Origin: Paenibacillus radicis (ex Xue et al. 2023)
Lineage (GTDB): Bacteria > Bacillota > Bacilli > Paenibacillales > NBRC-103111
NCBI RefSeq assembly: GCF_024722015.1
Contig: NZ_JANQBD010000003.1
Span: 124,001 to 188,000, forward strand
Direction of reading: 5' to 3'
Length of the DNA: 64,000 nt
Shown: in pieces, positions 46,005 through 55,475 of the stretch
How positions within the stretch are numbered: position 1 is the stretch's first letter
Layout of the letters: the number at the start of each line of letters is the position of its first letter
The notes under the pieces: model-generated
Database searches by the model: none
The model's input: the letters and a program-made list of their open reading frames with translations, nothing else
Told to the model about the DNA's origin: nothing
Position numbers and translations under genes: made by a program

Positions 46005-46870
46005 AGGTCAACCTCTCTTCTGTTCAAAAACATATATAAAGGAAATGCCAATAACGAGATGGCAATGAATAAAATGACATTACCTGCTGTGGCAAGACCA
46101 TAGAAACCGGCTTGGTACTGTTTATAGATTATCGAAGCGATGAGGTCGGTGGAGAAGCCTGGCCCCCCTCTGGTCATAGCCCAAATCAGGTCAAAGGTTC
46201 TTAGACCGCCAATGAATGCTAGAATAATGACGGAGTTCATAGCGGGCCTGCTGAGAGGAAGCGTAATATGCCAAAAAGCCCTGAACGCATTTCCTCCATC
46301 GATTTTCAACGCTTCGTAATAATGCTGGGGAATCGATAAGATTCCCGCAATATAGATGACCGTAGCGATTCCAACTCCTTTCCAGACATCAACAAAGGCT
46401 ACAGAAAACAAAGCCAATTTTGTATTTCCGAGCCAATCCGGTCCTTCAATGCCAATTGCAGCAAGGGCCGTATTGATGACACCTTGAGTAGGATGCATCA
46501 TGGTGCTGAACGCAATCCCAACGGCAATCGTGCTCAATAAGGTTGGAAAAAACACCATAGAACGGAAATAATCCTTGAACCAAATTTTAGAAGTAAGGAG
46601 TGTGGCGATCAGAAGTGCAAGGACTACCTTCAATGCGCAGGTTACCACAGCAAATATAATTGTATTTTTGAAACCGATTTTTAACGATGATTCCTCAAAA
46701 AACATCCTGTAGTTGTCAAATCCGATGTATTGCCATTTCGTAAGCGTCCATCTGGTCATACTGAAAAAGAACGACATAATGGTCGGAAGCAAATAAAATA
46801 CGAAATAAATAATGCCGGCGGGCAGCAAAAATAAATACGTGTACATTCGCTTTTGCGCTACTCTCATCAT
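46001..46870 (-). CDS. Carbohydrate ABC transporter permease (MalF/UgpA type)
   Basis: A 289-residue permease, six spans, starting with YLFLLPAGIIYFVFYLLPTI. The EAA loop is HYYEALKIDGGNAFRAFWHI. GGAGGAG precedes the ATG at 46870. It works with the overlapping permease and the lipoprotein at 46966-48339 to import the locus substrate. Confidence 0.92.
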   Translation of the reverse strand: MMRVAQKRMYTYLFLLPAGIIYFVFYLLPTIMSFFFSMTRWTLTKWQYIGFDNYRMFFEESSLKIGFKNTIIFAVVTCALKVVLALLIATLLTSKIWFKDYFRSMVFFPTLLSTIAVGIAFSTMMHPTQGVINTALAAIGIEGPDWLGNTKLALFSVAFVDVWKGVGIATVIYIAGILSIPQHYYEALKIDGGNAFRAFWHITLPLSRPAMNSVIILAFIGGLRTFDLIWAMTRGGPGFSTDLIASIIYKQYQAGFYGLATAGNVILFIAISLLAFPLYMFLNRREVDL

Positions 46871-46914
46871 GATCTCCTCCGGTTCAAACTGATCCTGTTC
46901 AATTTAAAAAATCA

Positions 46915-46937
46915 GCCCTGCAAGGTTCTTGCAGGGC
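46915..46937 (-). terminator. Intercistronic hairpin between binding protein and permease genes
   Basis: GCCCTGCAA pairs perfectly with TTGCAGGGC around a 5-nt loop, followed on the minus strand by TGATTTTTTAAA. It sits in the same place as the hairpin at 12012-12046 in the other ABC operon and likely lowers permease expression relative to the binding protein. Confidence 0.8.
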
Positions 46938-46965
46938 CTGTGATTATATTCATAAGTAAAAAAGC

Positions 46966-48339
46966 TTACCAACCCGGCAGATTAAGCTGCTGTGCCTGCT
47001 TCCTAACGTCCTTGTCGTAATCTGCGGCACCATCCGCAGGAGATTTCTGACCCGTTCCTACCTCAATTAAAATGCTCTCCAGGTTCGGCCCCTTTACAGG
47101 AGAAACAAATTCAAGGGCAGGGGCTGTTTTGCCATTATCGAAGTAAGGCTGCATATCTTTAACTCCCTCATAGGCATCATCAGGAACCTTAATCCCTTTG
47201 ACTACATAGGGTCCGTTAGCTTTGCTCTTGGACATATAGGCCTTCTGGCCTTCCGGGGACAGCAAGAAGTCAATAAATTTCTTGGCAGCATCTATATTCT
47301 TACTCTTCTTATTGATGTAATAAGAGTTAGGCATCCATACCGTAAATCCGTTAATAGAAGCATTATCGCTAGGCGTGGGGAATACACCTATATCTTTTAC
47401 TTTATCCGGATAGTTCTGCGCCAAAGCATCGATCGCACTAGTCAGCATCGGGTATTGAACTCCAGTTCCTTCAGCAAGCATCTTCAGAGCGGTATCATAG
47501 GTTGTAGCGAGAAAATCTTTATTATAATAATTCTTTTTAAACACCTCACTCATCATTTCAAAACCGCGCATCGCTGCTGGTGTAGTGGCATATTTAGCTT
47601 TATTCGCGGTATAATCCTGAACAAAGTTCGGTACTTGAGCCTGAACGTTATAATGGTTGCCTAGCACGAAGAGCTGAGAGGTCCATGTTGTCTTATACGA
47701 TCCAATGATCGCTGTTTTGCCTGAGGCTTTAATTTTATCGCTGTTGGCAATGAATTCTGCCCATGTTTTCGGTACAGTCAGACCAAGCTCAGCATACACC
47801 TTCTTGTTGTACAGAATCCCGCCGACATTCGATGAACCACCGGGAACTCCGAATACCTTTCCATTGGATGTTACGGTCTCTTTGTACGAATCCAAAGGAT
47901 TAGCCATGAACGGTTCGTTCGTCAGATCAACGAAGTTCTCTTCAGGATTTAGCGCCTTTAGTAGTGAGCCTGAATTGTAATAGAGAATATCTGCCATTTC
48001 ACCTGTAGCCAAACGAGTTTTAACCAAGTTGTCGCCCTCTGTCCCGTCCGGTTTAATATCGAACTTGATTTTGATATTCAGCTTTTTCTCAGCCTCCGCC
48101 GCCACAGCTTGTGTAGCAGGGTAAGGAGTACCTGTAGAACCAATCAGCAATGTTAGCGTCACTGGTTCTGCAGGCTTGCTTGGCGCAGGTGCAGGCGCGG
48201 CTGGAGCTGCGGGCGTAGAACTTGCAGCAGGTGCTGGAGCAGTGCCTGCGGCCGGCTGGGATGAGGTGCTGCATCCCGTGAATACGGTTGATATCAGGGC
48301 TGCGTAAGAACATACAGTTAAGAACCTGGCTCGATTCAT
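46966..48339 (-). CDS. Extracellular solute-binding lipoprotein (family 1)
   Basis: A 457-residue lipoprotein. The signal peptide ends at the lipobox VFTGC, followed by a Pro/Ala/Ser-rich linker of about 35 residues. The fold body has DILYYNSGSLLKALNPEENF and GFTVWMPNSYYINKKSKNID, typical of oligosaccharide-binding proteins. AGGGGG precedes the ATG at 48339. It is the first transport gene after the two-component system, which probably controls it. Confidence 0.93.
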   Translation of the reverse strand: MNRARFLTVCSYAALISTVFTGCSTSSQPAAGTAPAPAASSTPAAPAAPAPAPSKPAEPVTLTLLIGSTGTPYPATQAVAAEAEKKLNIKIKFDIKPDGTEGDNLVKTRLATGEMADILYYNSGSLLKALNPEENFVDLTNEPFMANPLDSYKETVTSNGKVFGVPGGSSNVGGILYNKKVYAELGLTVPKTWAEFIANSDKIKASGKTAIIGSYKTTWTSQLFVLGNHYNVQAQVPNFVQDYTANKAKYATTPAAMRGFEMMSEVFKKNYYNKDFLATTYDTALKMLAEGTGVQYPMLTSAIDALAQNYPDKVKDIGVFPTPSDNASINGFTVWMPNSYYINKKSKNIDAAKKFIDFLLSPEGQKAYMSKSKANGPYVVKGIKVPDDAYEGVKDMQPYFDNGKTAPALEFVSPVKGPNLESILIEVGTGQKSPADGAADYDKDVRKQAQQLNLPGW

Positions 48340-48435
48340 AGTGGTATCCCCCTAAAATTTTTCACAGCATAATCTCGTGATTTAAATAAATTGTACGTGC
48401 CGCCCTGTTTTTTGAACACTTGCGATTTGTACTTG

Positions 48436-49986
48436 TTAACGGGGGGGATTTTTCCTATTTTTGCTGATTGGTTTTACTGCATGCCGCTTGGCATAGGTGA
48501 TCGGAGCTACTCCGACTATTTTCTTGAACAAAGCACTGAAATGTTTGGAGTCCTCATAACCGACAAGCTCGCTTACCTCCTGCAGCCGCTCGACTCCTGA
48601 AGTCAGCAGCTCCTTAGCCTTTCGGATCCGGTAACCGGCCATATAATCAGAGAATGTCGTTCCTGTCTGACTTTTAAATAAGCGGGACAAATAACCGAGA
48701 CTGACATGATGATCCGCTGCAAATTGCTGTAAAGAAATGCTATCCTGATAGCTTTTATGTATATACTCGAGCAGCACGGGAATAAGTCCTTTCGGACTAA
48801 GGTCTTTCGCGGCCAATCCACAATAGAGGCTTACGATGGTTTTGTTGAGCCATTCGAACAATTCATTGTAATCACCAAAGCGATTGAGTATTCGGTTGTC
48901 TTCCTGCAAATCGTTGATGCTTGCCGGCCCCTTCCCAGAAGCAAGTAAATTGTATTTCAAGGAAAATAGCATATCGTGGACGAAAAGCCTGAGCTGCCGC
49001 TTGGTTATTTGCTTTTCGCTCAATTCCTCCAGTATTTGTTCTAATACTGCTTGCCCCTTCAGCATATCGCCCTTCTTAGAATAGGTCTCCATTACTCTAA
49101 CCTTTTCCCACAAGTCGCCAATCTCGGCATCGTAATTTTTCATTCCAGGCACTATGCAGGTCGACATACCGAAAATCATATTTTCATCCATATGCCGACT
49201 CAAATCCATAAAAATACCGTACAACGAATCGGACTCCGATTTAATGGCAAACCCCATATGAGCCGGCCTTGGAAGCTGCTGTAGCTGTTGGAATAAAACC
49301 GATAATTTTTCTCTAATACGACCTAATTGAGATGTGTCTGCTAACGGAATCAGAATCACTCTTTGTCGGCAATCGAGGTCCAGGCAATGTAACTCCTTCT
49401 CTTGCGCGGGTCCAAATGCGAATGGCTGTTTAAACTCTTTCATACCTATGCAGGTATCTTTCCAGCCTCTTAACACCGACCCGGTTTCCAATACGAGCAG
49501 TACCATACAGTATGCACGTCCATTAACGGCACGCAAAATATCATATTGCGGAATGTCAGCAGTTAAGAGCATCTGCCCTATCGAACCACTCATCCATTCT
49601 TCCGTTCGTTTGCTATCCATCTCGATGTGCTGTATGGCTTTATCCACCGCTTTAAATAAAACATCCTTTTTCACAGGCTTAAGCAAATAATCGAATACGC
49701 CGAATTTCATCCCTTGTCGGGCATATTCGAATTGATCGTGAACGCTTAATATCATACTTTTGATGGTTGGGTCCAAGTGGTGCAATTGCTCAATCAGCTC
49801 AAGTCCGTCAATTCCCGGCATATTGATATCGGTCAATACCAATTGCGGGCATATGGAGTGTGCAGCCAGCAAAGCATCATCCCCATTGTCATAGGCGTGA
49901 ATACTATGTTCGGGCTCGTAGATTTTTAACAACTCAACCAATTCAGCCAATGCCCATCGCTCATCCTCTACCACGAAAATATTCAT
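48436..49986 (-). CDS. Response regulator with AraC-type output (YesN-like)
   Basis: A 516-residue regulator. The receiver domain (1-120) has VVEDE, phospho-Asp in LVLTDINMPG and the conserved Lys in YLLKPVKKD. A middle region of about 270 residues lacks known motifs, and two AraC helix-turn-helix units end the protein (FAADHHVSLGYLSRLFKSQT and VSELVGYEDSKHFSALFKKI). Its ATG overlaps the kinase stop by 1 nt. It should activate the adjacent transporter and possibly the downstream enzyme genes. Confidence 0.95.
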   Translation of the reverse strand: MNIFVVEDERWALAELVELLKIYEPEHSIHAYDNGDDALLAAHSICPQLVLTDINMPGIDGLELIEQLHHLDPTIKSMILSVHDQFEYARQGMKFGVFDYLLKPVKKDVLFKAVDKAIQHIEMDSKRTEEWMSGSIGQMLLTADIPQYDILRAVNGRAYCMVLLVLETGSVLRGWKDTCIGMKEFKQPFAFGPAQEKELHCLDLDCRQRVILIPLADTSQLGRIREKLSVLFQQLQQLPRPAHMGFAIKSESDSLYGIFMDLSRHMDENMIFGMSTCIVPGMKNYDAEIGDLWEKVRVMETYSKKGDMLKGQAVLEQILEELSEKQITKRQLRLFVHDMLFSLKYNLLASGKGPASINDLQEDNRILNRFGDYNELFEWLNKTIVSLYCGLAAKDLSPKGLIPVLLEYIHKSYQDSISLQQFAADHHVSLGYLSRLFKSQTGTTFSDYMAGYRIRKAKELLTSGVERLQEVSELVGYEDSKHFSALFKKIVGVAPITYAKRHAVKPISKNRKNPPR

Positions 49987-51809
49987 TATGCGATTCCACC
50001 CTCTTCCTGTTGAACAATGAGGAAAGGGATTACCAAAGTCACCTTCGTCCCTCCGCCTGGTTTACTGAATAAGCTAAGTCCATATTGTTTCCCATAAAAT
50101 AGCTGGATACGTTGGTGAATATTGATTAACCCGACTCCATGCGTTAATTCCGTAAAGTGATAATGCATATTGGAAATGTCCAGAGCCTTGCTCAACTGCG
50201 CCTGCTTTACATCAGTCATTCCTTCTCCATTGTCTGTCACTGTTATGGTTAAGAGCTCGTTGCACTTGGTCGTATGAATGGTAATGCAGCCTCCCGATTT
50301 CATTCTGCGAAGACCATGATTAACCGCATTCTCGATGAGCGGCTGAATGGTTAGCTTAAGAATCGAGGCTTGCAGATGATCATTCGGAATATCACATTGC
50401 AGCTCCACACGATTGCCGAATCGATGCTGCTGTATTTTGAAATAATTGTTGATATGATCAATTTCCTCCAATAAAGAAACGGGTTGATGAAGATTTTTCA
50501 TGCTGTATTGAAATAAACTGGCCAATGACTCCGAGATTTCGGCTACCTCTTCGACTCCCCTTAAACGGCTGATCGATTTCATTATATTGAGTGTATTGTA
50601 TAGAAAATGGGGATTAATTTGCGCGTGCAGTGCAGAAAGCTGAGCATTCTTCTCCGCCAGCTTCGATTCGTACACTTCTTTGATCAAACGGGACATACTG
50701 TCGAGCATCAAATTATACATCCGGCTCAATCGCCCGATTTCATTGTTCCCTGCATACTCCATCCGTTGACTGAAATCGCCCAGCTCCACGCGGGACATTT
50801 TGCGCATCAGATTATTGAGAGGAAGCGTAATTTGATGAGATAGAAGATAGGAAACGGCAGCAATTAACAGCATAGTAATAATTCCGACGATTATCACAAT
50901 ATCCTGAACCTTTTTTTGCTTTAACAAAATAACATCCTTCGGGATAAGAATGACTGTATTCCAGCCGGTATAAGCAGATTTTTCATAGGTGTACAAATAC
51001 AGTTTGTTGTTCCATTGCAGCTCCCCCTCGGGAACGGTCCTCTTGAACACAGCAGTGTCAAAATCGGCGTGTAAAAGCCCGGTCATCTGGTCCCAATTTT
51101 CAAAAATAACCTGCCCCTCATCACTCACTAGCAATACATGCATGGCGTTGTTGCTTTCATTGGCTTCCTTATTGGCCAGCACCATTTTGAATGCATTTAT
51201 ATCGATGTCAATGCTAACGAATCCAATAATCGTTTGAGTGGGAATTTTTGTGATTTTATGGATAAAAGAAACGATTGCTTCAGACTGATCTCCGAACGTA
51301 CGTTCTTCATTGGACGGCTTCAATAAAAACGGCTTGCCACTTAATACATCTGTAAAATTCCGCAGCTCCTCGTTTGTAAAAACTTGGGACGGTCTCGGAT
51401 GATTGACAACCTTCGTATAGTGATACCCATGTCCATCCAACGTATAAATCGAAATACTCTGCACATAAGATTTGGGGTATGAGAAATTAAATAAAACCGG
51501 GTTTAGCTTGTAGCCAATAGTTTCTTTCTCAATCGGGTTAGTAGCTTTGAAGAAATCAAATAAGTTGCTTTGAATAGCGGGGTCAATGGAAATGGATAAA
51601 GATAATTCTTCAATATTTTGCATATACAAATCTATCATCTCAGAAAACTGCTTGGCTATGATTTTGGATAAGGAGAACGTCTGATTCTTTACATCACTTG
51701 TATTTTTATAATAAAAAATAATGCAGGTTATACCGACAATAAACAAGGCCACGATGGAAAAGGAAATAAACATTTTGATCTTCAGCATACGATCATTCCA
51801 TCGTCTCAT
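49986..51809 (-). CDS. Sensor histidine kinase (YesM/LytS type)
   Basis: The 607-residue membrane kinase has span one near residues 10-32, an extracellular sensor of about 260 residues, span two (IVIIVGIITMLLIAAVSYLL), a HAMP linker, the His-kinase motif LHAQINPHFLYNTLNIM and an ATPase domain with IENAVNHGLRR and DNGEGM. GGAGGG lies 9 nt before the ATG at 51809. It probably senses the sugar or its loaded binding protein and phosphorylates the YesN-type regulator. Confidence 0.95.
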   Translation of the reverse strand: MRRWNDRMLKIKMFISFSIVALFIVGITCIIFYYKNTSDVKNQTFSLSKIIAKQFSEMIDLYMQNIEELSLSISIDPAIQSNLFDFFKATNPIEKETIGYKLNPVLFNFSYPKSYVQSISIYTLDGHGYHYTKVVNHPRPSQVFTNEELRNFTDVLSGKPFLLKPSNEERTFGDQSEAIVSFIHKITKIPTQTIIGFVSIDIDINAFKMVLANKEANESNNAMHVLLVSDEGQVIFENWDQMTGLLHADFDTAVFKRTVPEGELQWNNKLYLYTYEKSAYTGWNTVILIPKDVILLKQKKVQDIVIIVGIITMLLIAAVSYLLSHQITLPLNNLMRKMSRVELGDFSQRMEYAGNNEIGRLSRMYNLMLDSMSRLIKEVYESKLAEKNAQLSALHAQINPHFLYNTLNIMKSISRLRGVEEVAEISESLASLFQYSMKNLHQPVSLLEEIDHINNYFKIQQHRFGNRVELQCDIPNDHLQASILKLTIQPLIENAVNHGLRRMKSGGCITIHTTKCNELLTITVTDNGEGMTDVKQAQLSKALDISNMHYHFTELTHGVGLINIHQRIQLFYGKQYGLSLFSKPGGGTKVTLVIPFLIVQQEEGGIA

Positions 51810-51840
51810 TGGAACAGTCCCTCCAATTATATGCTTATCT

Positions 51841-52734
51841 TCAAGACGATTCCCGGTACTTACCCGGTGAACACCCTACTTGTCTATGAAACAGCCTGCT
51901 GAAAAACGCCGGATCCTCATAGCCTACTTTGCCTGCTATCGTTATCACCTTCTCATCGGTCTCCAGCAGCAAATGTTTGGCTCTCTCAATACGTATCTGA
52001 TGGATCATATTAACTACAGTCATTCCCAGTGCTTCTTTAAATACCCTGTTTAATTGTCTGGGACTAATGGTGAACAGCTCGCAAAGATCCGGAATCGACA
52101 GTTTTTTATCATAATACCGTTCCAAATAACCGCAAATCCGACGAACGAGTAATTGTTTTGAATTCCATCGTACAGGTTCTCTCCCACACTGCCCTTCTGC
52201 CTGCTGGTAAGCCCGCGATAACAAGATAAGCAGCTCCACCATCTGAAGCCGGATCAAAGATTCGAAACCGGAGTACCTGCTATCAAATTCGTTCATTATG
52301 GTTTCCAGCAATAATAGAGTGCGAGTCGCATCCTGACCATTCAGGTTCAATCGCCTGTGAAAGCGTTCTCTTTTATCCAAAAAAGGATGTACATAAAAAT
52401 AATCCATAGACTGGGAAATACCTAGCTCCAGCAGCCAATTACCTTGTATCAAATCAGACAAAAACAAGCAATTGATAATCTCGATTTCTTTACCCGGCTG
52501 TATGCTGTAAGTATGAACCTCGCCCGGATTAATAATAAACACATCTCCTGCCCGGATTTCGTAATGGTTGCCTGCAAACACATGCTGGGCTTCACCACGG
52601 ACAATATATACAAGCTCCACAAAATCGTGGCCATGTAACAACGGAACATGCTCATGGTCATGGAAAAACCGCCGGATCCAGAAAGGAAAAGATTGCTCTT
52701 TAATAAATTGGCTGCTGTGCAACTGTCTCTCCAT
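51841..52734 (-). CDS. AraC-family regulator with N-terminal cupin domain
   Basis: A 297-residue regulator. The cupin part has LLHGHDFVELVYIVRG and GDVFIINPGEVHTYSI, and two helix-turn-helix units end the protein (LCELFTISPRQLNRVFKEAL and AGKVGYEDPAFFSRLFHRQV). Start 52734 behind AGGAGG (7 nt); the upstream ATG at 52758 is not needed. It is first in line of the locus, 31 nt ahead of the sensor kinase, giving the locus two regulators, one for extracellular and one for an intracellular ligand. Confidence 0.92.
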   Translation of the reverse strand: MERQLHSSQFIKEQSFPFWIRRFFHDHEHVPLLHGHDFVELVYIVRGEAQHVFAGNHYEIRAGDVFIINPGEVHTYSIQPGKEIEIINCLFLSDLIQGNWLLELGISQSMDYFYVHPFLDKRERFHRRLNLNGQDATRTLLLLETIMNEFDSRYSGFESLIRLQMVELLILLSRAYQQAEGQCGREPVRWNSKQLLVRRICGYLERYYDKKLSIPDLCELFTISPRQLNRVFKEALGMTVVNMIHQIRIERAKHLLLETDEKVITIAGKVGYEDPAFFSRLFHRQVGCSPGKYRESS

Positions 52735-53027
52735 ATAAAGTCCTCCTGTAGGTAACAATATTTCCAGAACTGGCGGCCGTACAGTATATAGTTTTTTTTG
52801 CTATTCTATGCAGGATACATCTATATATTACGGCAAGCGTCCAAATTCATCATGGTCGATTGTGACATTCTTATAGCGTATTTATACATTTTGAATATGA
52901 CTAGTCATCGTTTTTTTGCATGAAAAGACATGATTCATAAGCCACTTACTACAGTCATTCGAAAGGATTACAATGAACCTTGCTTTGAGAACATTAGAAT
53001 TTTTAGAATTGGATGGTGAAAGAGAGA
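52735..53027. other. Divergent promoter region
   Basis: This 293-nt gap lies between the AraC gene (leftward) and the copper-amine-oxidase-N protein (rightward). It includes a 12-bp palindrome ATGACTAGTCAT at 52897-52908. I see no gene. Confidence 0.4.
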
Positions 53028-54200
53028 ATGAAAAGCAGAACGCCTCGTACTACTATGATGATCATTACCGCTTTACTGTTGTTGATGTTTGCATGGCAAG
53101 CCGTTGCAGCGTCCAAACCTGTGAATGTATATTACAATGATGTGCCGCTTGAGTTTGAAGATGCGCCGCCTGTCATCCTAGATGGCACTACACTCGTGCC
53201 GTTCCGCGCTTTGTTCGAAGCGCTCGGCTTTCAGGTGAAATGGATTGATTCGGACGGTATCAAGCAAGCCATAGGAACAATGGATGATCTTACTATCCAG
53301 CTTACCATAAATAGTAAAGCAGCCAAAGTCAACGACGTCGCCGTTCCGCTAGAGGTTCCGGCCCAAATCCTGAACGGCAAGACAATGGTCCCTTTACGAT
53401 TCGTATCCGAGAACAGCGGGTATGATGTATCGTTTGTAGATAAAGGAAACGAGTATGTCATTAACGTATTGCACGGCGGACTTGCTCCCGCTAAGGAGGT
53501 ATCTATGAGCGTCGAGCCTTGGGTGGTGAAAGGCGTAGTAGTGGACGGTCAAGGCAAACCTCTCCCGGGTGCTCAGATCTTCGCGGACAATACGTTACTA
53601 TATAACAGCAACTTAATCGCCATCACTGAAGCGGATGGCAGCTACCGTATTCTATTGCCTAAGCTCGCAACGACATGGCAAATGAGTGGCAGTATTACGC
53701 GGAAGCAGAACAGCAATACATTCGAGATTGACCTGACTCCCGACAACGATAATCCCTTCGCCGGCATTACAGGAGCTATTCGCAACTTTCAATGGAATTC
53801 GACCGCGGCAAGACCCGAAGGTTGTTTTTCATGCAGCGGTAAAGTGCTGTTCACGACTGAATTGATCCATCCGGATGATCCGACCCTTGTCCCTCCAGAA
53901 CGGGAAGATGTCAAGCTGACACTTGTTCCTCAAGGTCCACTGCTCGATGGAAGTGCAGGTAAGACGATCTCAGCACACGGCGAGAACTCTCCTGATGGAT
54001 TCGGTCTACAGGATGTTCCTTTTACACGCTACAAGATCACAGCCCTTTACGAGCCGAAGAATGATAAACCTCGCGCAATGCTAATTCGTTTAAATGGGAA
54101 AGGTGAATACACCGATTCTTTAGTGACTGATTTCCAATCCTTAATGACTGGCATTTATCATATCGAGCTTGAAGTGAAGCTCGCCCCCAAAAAGCCTTGA
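53028..54200 (+). CDS. Secreted protein with copper-amine-oxidase N-terminal-type repeats and a carboxypeptidase-regulatory-like domain
   Basis: The 390-residue protein has a signal peptide ending AWQAVAAS. A stalk-like domain with two copies of a repeat follows (DGTTLVPFRALFEALGFQVK and NGKTMVPLRFVSENSGYDVS), the Cu_amine_oxidN1 pattern common in Paenibacillus surface proteins. Next come a beta-sandwich (VKGVVVDGQGKPLPGAQIFA) and a C-terminal part with CFSCSGK. No enzyme active site was found; a wall-binding or adhesion role is inferred. The ATG at 53028 follows GGTGA; an ATG at 53013 is also possible. Confidence 0.8.
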   Translation: MKSRTPRTTMMIITALLLLMFAWQAVAASKPVNVYYNDVPLEFEDAPPVILDGTTLVPFRALFEALGFQVKWIDSDGIKQAIGTMDDLTIQLTINSKAAKVNDVAVPLEVPAQILNGKTMVPLRFVSENSGYDVSFVDKGNEYVINVLHGGLAPAKEVSMSVEPWVVKGVVVDGQGKPLPGAQIFADNTLLYNSNLIAITEADGSYRILLPKLATTWQMSGSITRKQNSNTFEIDLTPDNDNPFAGITGAIRNFQWNSTAARPEGCFSCSGKVLFTTELIHPDDPTLVPPEREDVKLTLVPQGPLLDGSAGKTISAHGENSPDGFGLQDVPFTRYKITALYEPKNDKPRAMLIRLNGKGEYTDSLVTDFQSLMTGIYHIELEVKLAPKKP

Positions 54201-54211
54201 GTAGTAAAAAA

Positions 54212-54246
54212 TAAAGCAGGAGCCTTCGGGCTGACTGCTTTTTTTG
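54212..54246. terminator. Bidirectional terminator between convergent genes
   Basis: AAAGCAG and CTGCTTT flank a GAGCC-TTCG-GGCT stem-loop; T-tracts follow on both strands. It serves the copper-amine-oxidase-N gene (plus) and the methyltransferase gene (minus). Confidence 0.88.
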
Positions 54247-54798
54247 TTACAACTTTTTTTTACATTTAAAAACCCATGCAGGTGGAACATTCATCCAGGT
54301 GTAGCCGGTATCCATCCATGGAAAATACAGTTGAAACTCCCTTTTCAGCAGCAAGGTGTATTGAAAGGCAACAAAGGTTCCGTTTTCTGCTAAAGAGTCA
54401 TGAATCGTTCGGAACAGCTGTTCCTTCAGTTCTTGTGAAAAGTTGGCAAAGGGCAGCCCTGAAACAATCAAATCAAACGGTTTCCCTGTTTCTTTCACGA
54501 TTTCGCCGAGCTCTAATGCATCTTCAAGTACATTCAATTGTGGAAATTGCTTCCCCAGATCTTCCCGAAACTTTTCGTTTTTTTCGAATAAATACAGTTG
54601 GCTTTGAGGACTTCTATTTTTCTCTATATATTGTGTTATCACACCAGTCCCTGGGCCAAGCTCTGCAATCTGGTTCATTTTATGCCAAGGCAATGTTACC
54701 GGAAGCATCTTGCGGATTAAAAAACCTGAGCTCGGAATAACACTGCCTACTTGACCTGAATTCATGAGAAACTGACCGAAGAAAGACGGCTTTTTCAT
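54247..54798 (-). CDS. Class I methyltransferase, phospholipid N-methyltransferase-like
   Basis: The 183-residue protein begins KPSFFGQFLMNSGQVGSVIP, the segment typical of PmtA-like and rRNA-dimethylase-like enzymes. It also has IAELGPGTGVITQYI (motif I), LYLFEKNEKFREDL and LIVSGLPFANF. It could methylate phosphatidylethanolamine, but this is by resemblance only. It overlaps the ABC membrane gene by 1 nt, so it belongs to the GntR/ABC operon. Confidence 0.82.
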   Translation of the reverse strand: MKKPSFFGQFLMNSGQVGSVIPSSGFLIRKMLPVTLPWHKMNQIAELGPGTGVITQYIEKNRSPQSQLYLFEKNEKFREDLGKQFPQLNVLEDALELGEIVKETGKPFDLIVSGLPFANFSQELKEQLFRTIHDSLAENGTFVAFQYTLLLKREFQLYFPWMDTGYTWMNVPPAWVFKCKKKL

Positions 54799-55475
54799 TA
54801 AACACCTACTTTCTTTTCCAACAAATACATACTAACCAAAAAGTACGCAAGACTAAGGATAGCTAAAGTCACTATCGAGGGAAAATTGGCAAAAGCAAGG
54901 ACCCCAACCAGTAATCCGCAAATAAAACTGACGAAGGTTGCACCAAGGGAAAGTCTGCCGCAGCATTTTCCAATAAACATACTCAATGAACTTAAAAATA
55001 CAACACTTGTTAAGACTAAAAGCAGCTTCAGTACTAATACTACCTTCGACCATTCGAACGTGATTAAGGGCTCAGCTCTAAACAGCATCCCATCACTTAG
55101 CTTGTATTGCATCCATAAGCCTGCGATCATCACCACGGTAATCAACACTACCTCCAGAACAATCGAGATATATTTCGACATAAGCAAGTAGTTTCTATGA
55201 ACCGGCAGGGACAGTAAGTGATAGATCGAATGCTGCTTCCACTCCTCACGCCATGTTGAAAAACAATGCAGGAACGGGATAAGCAGCACAATGGAGAATA
55301 AGGTAATATTCATTACCATGACAAATCCATAAGCGTCACTAGGAAGTCGCAGTTGGTACGTTAGAATGGCAATTGCAGCATGTAAAAGCACAAAGGCAAT
55401 CAAAGTAGCAATAATGGTATTTCTCCGATTTCGCAGATCGGTTATTAGCAACCGTCTAAACGCGTGCATGGTCAT
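54798..55475 (-). CDS. ABC-2 type membrane component
   Basis: The 225-residue protein has about six spans (for example IIATLIAFVLLHAAIAILTY and VLVLKLLLVLTSVVFLSSLS) and no other domain. It pairs with the ATPase gene that overlaps it by 20 nt. Together they form a Ytr-type ABC exporter; the cargo (lipid, peptide or antibiotic) is unknown. Confidence 0.85.
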   Translation of the reverse strand: MTMHAFRRLLITDLRNRRNTIIATLIAFVLLHAAIAILTYQLRLPSDAYGFVMVMNITLFSIVLLIPFLHCFSTWREEWKQHSIYHLLSLPVHRNYLLMSKYISIVLEVVLITVVMIAGLWMQYKLSDGMLFRAEPLITFEWSKVVLVLKLLLVLTSVVFLSSLSMFIGKCCGRLSLGATFVSFICGLLVGVLAFANFPSIVTLAILSLAYFLVSMYLLEKKVGV

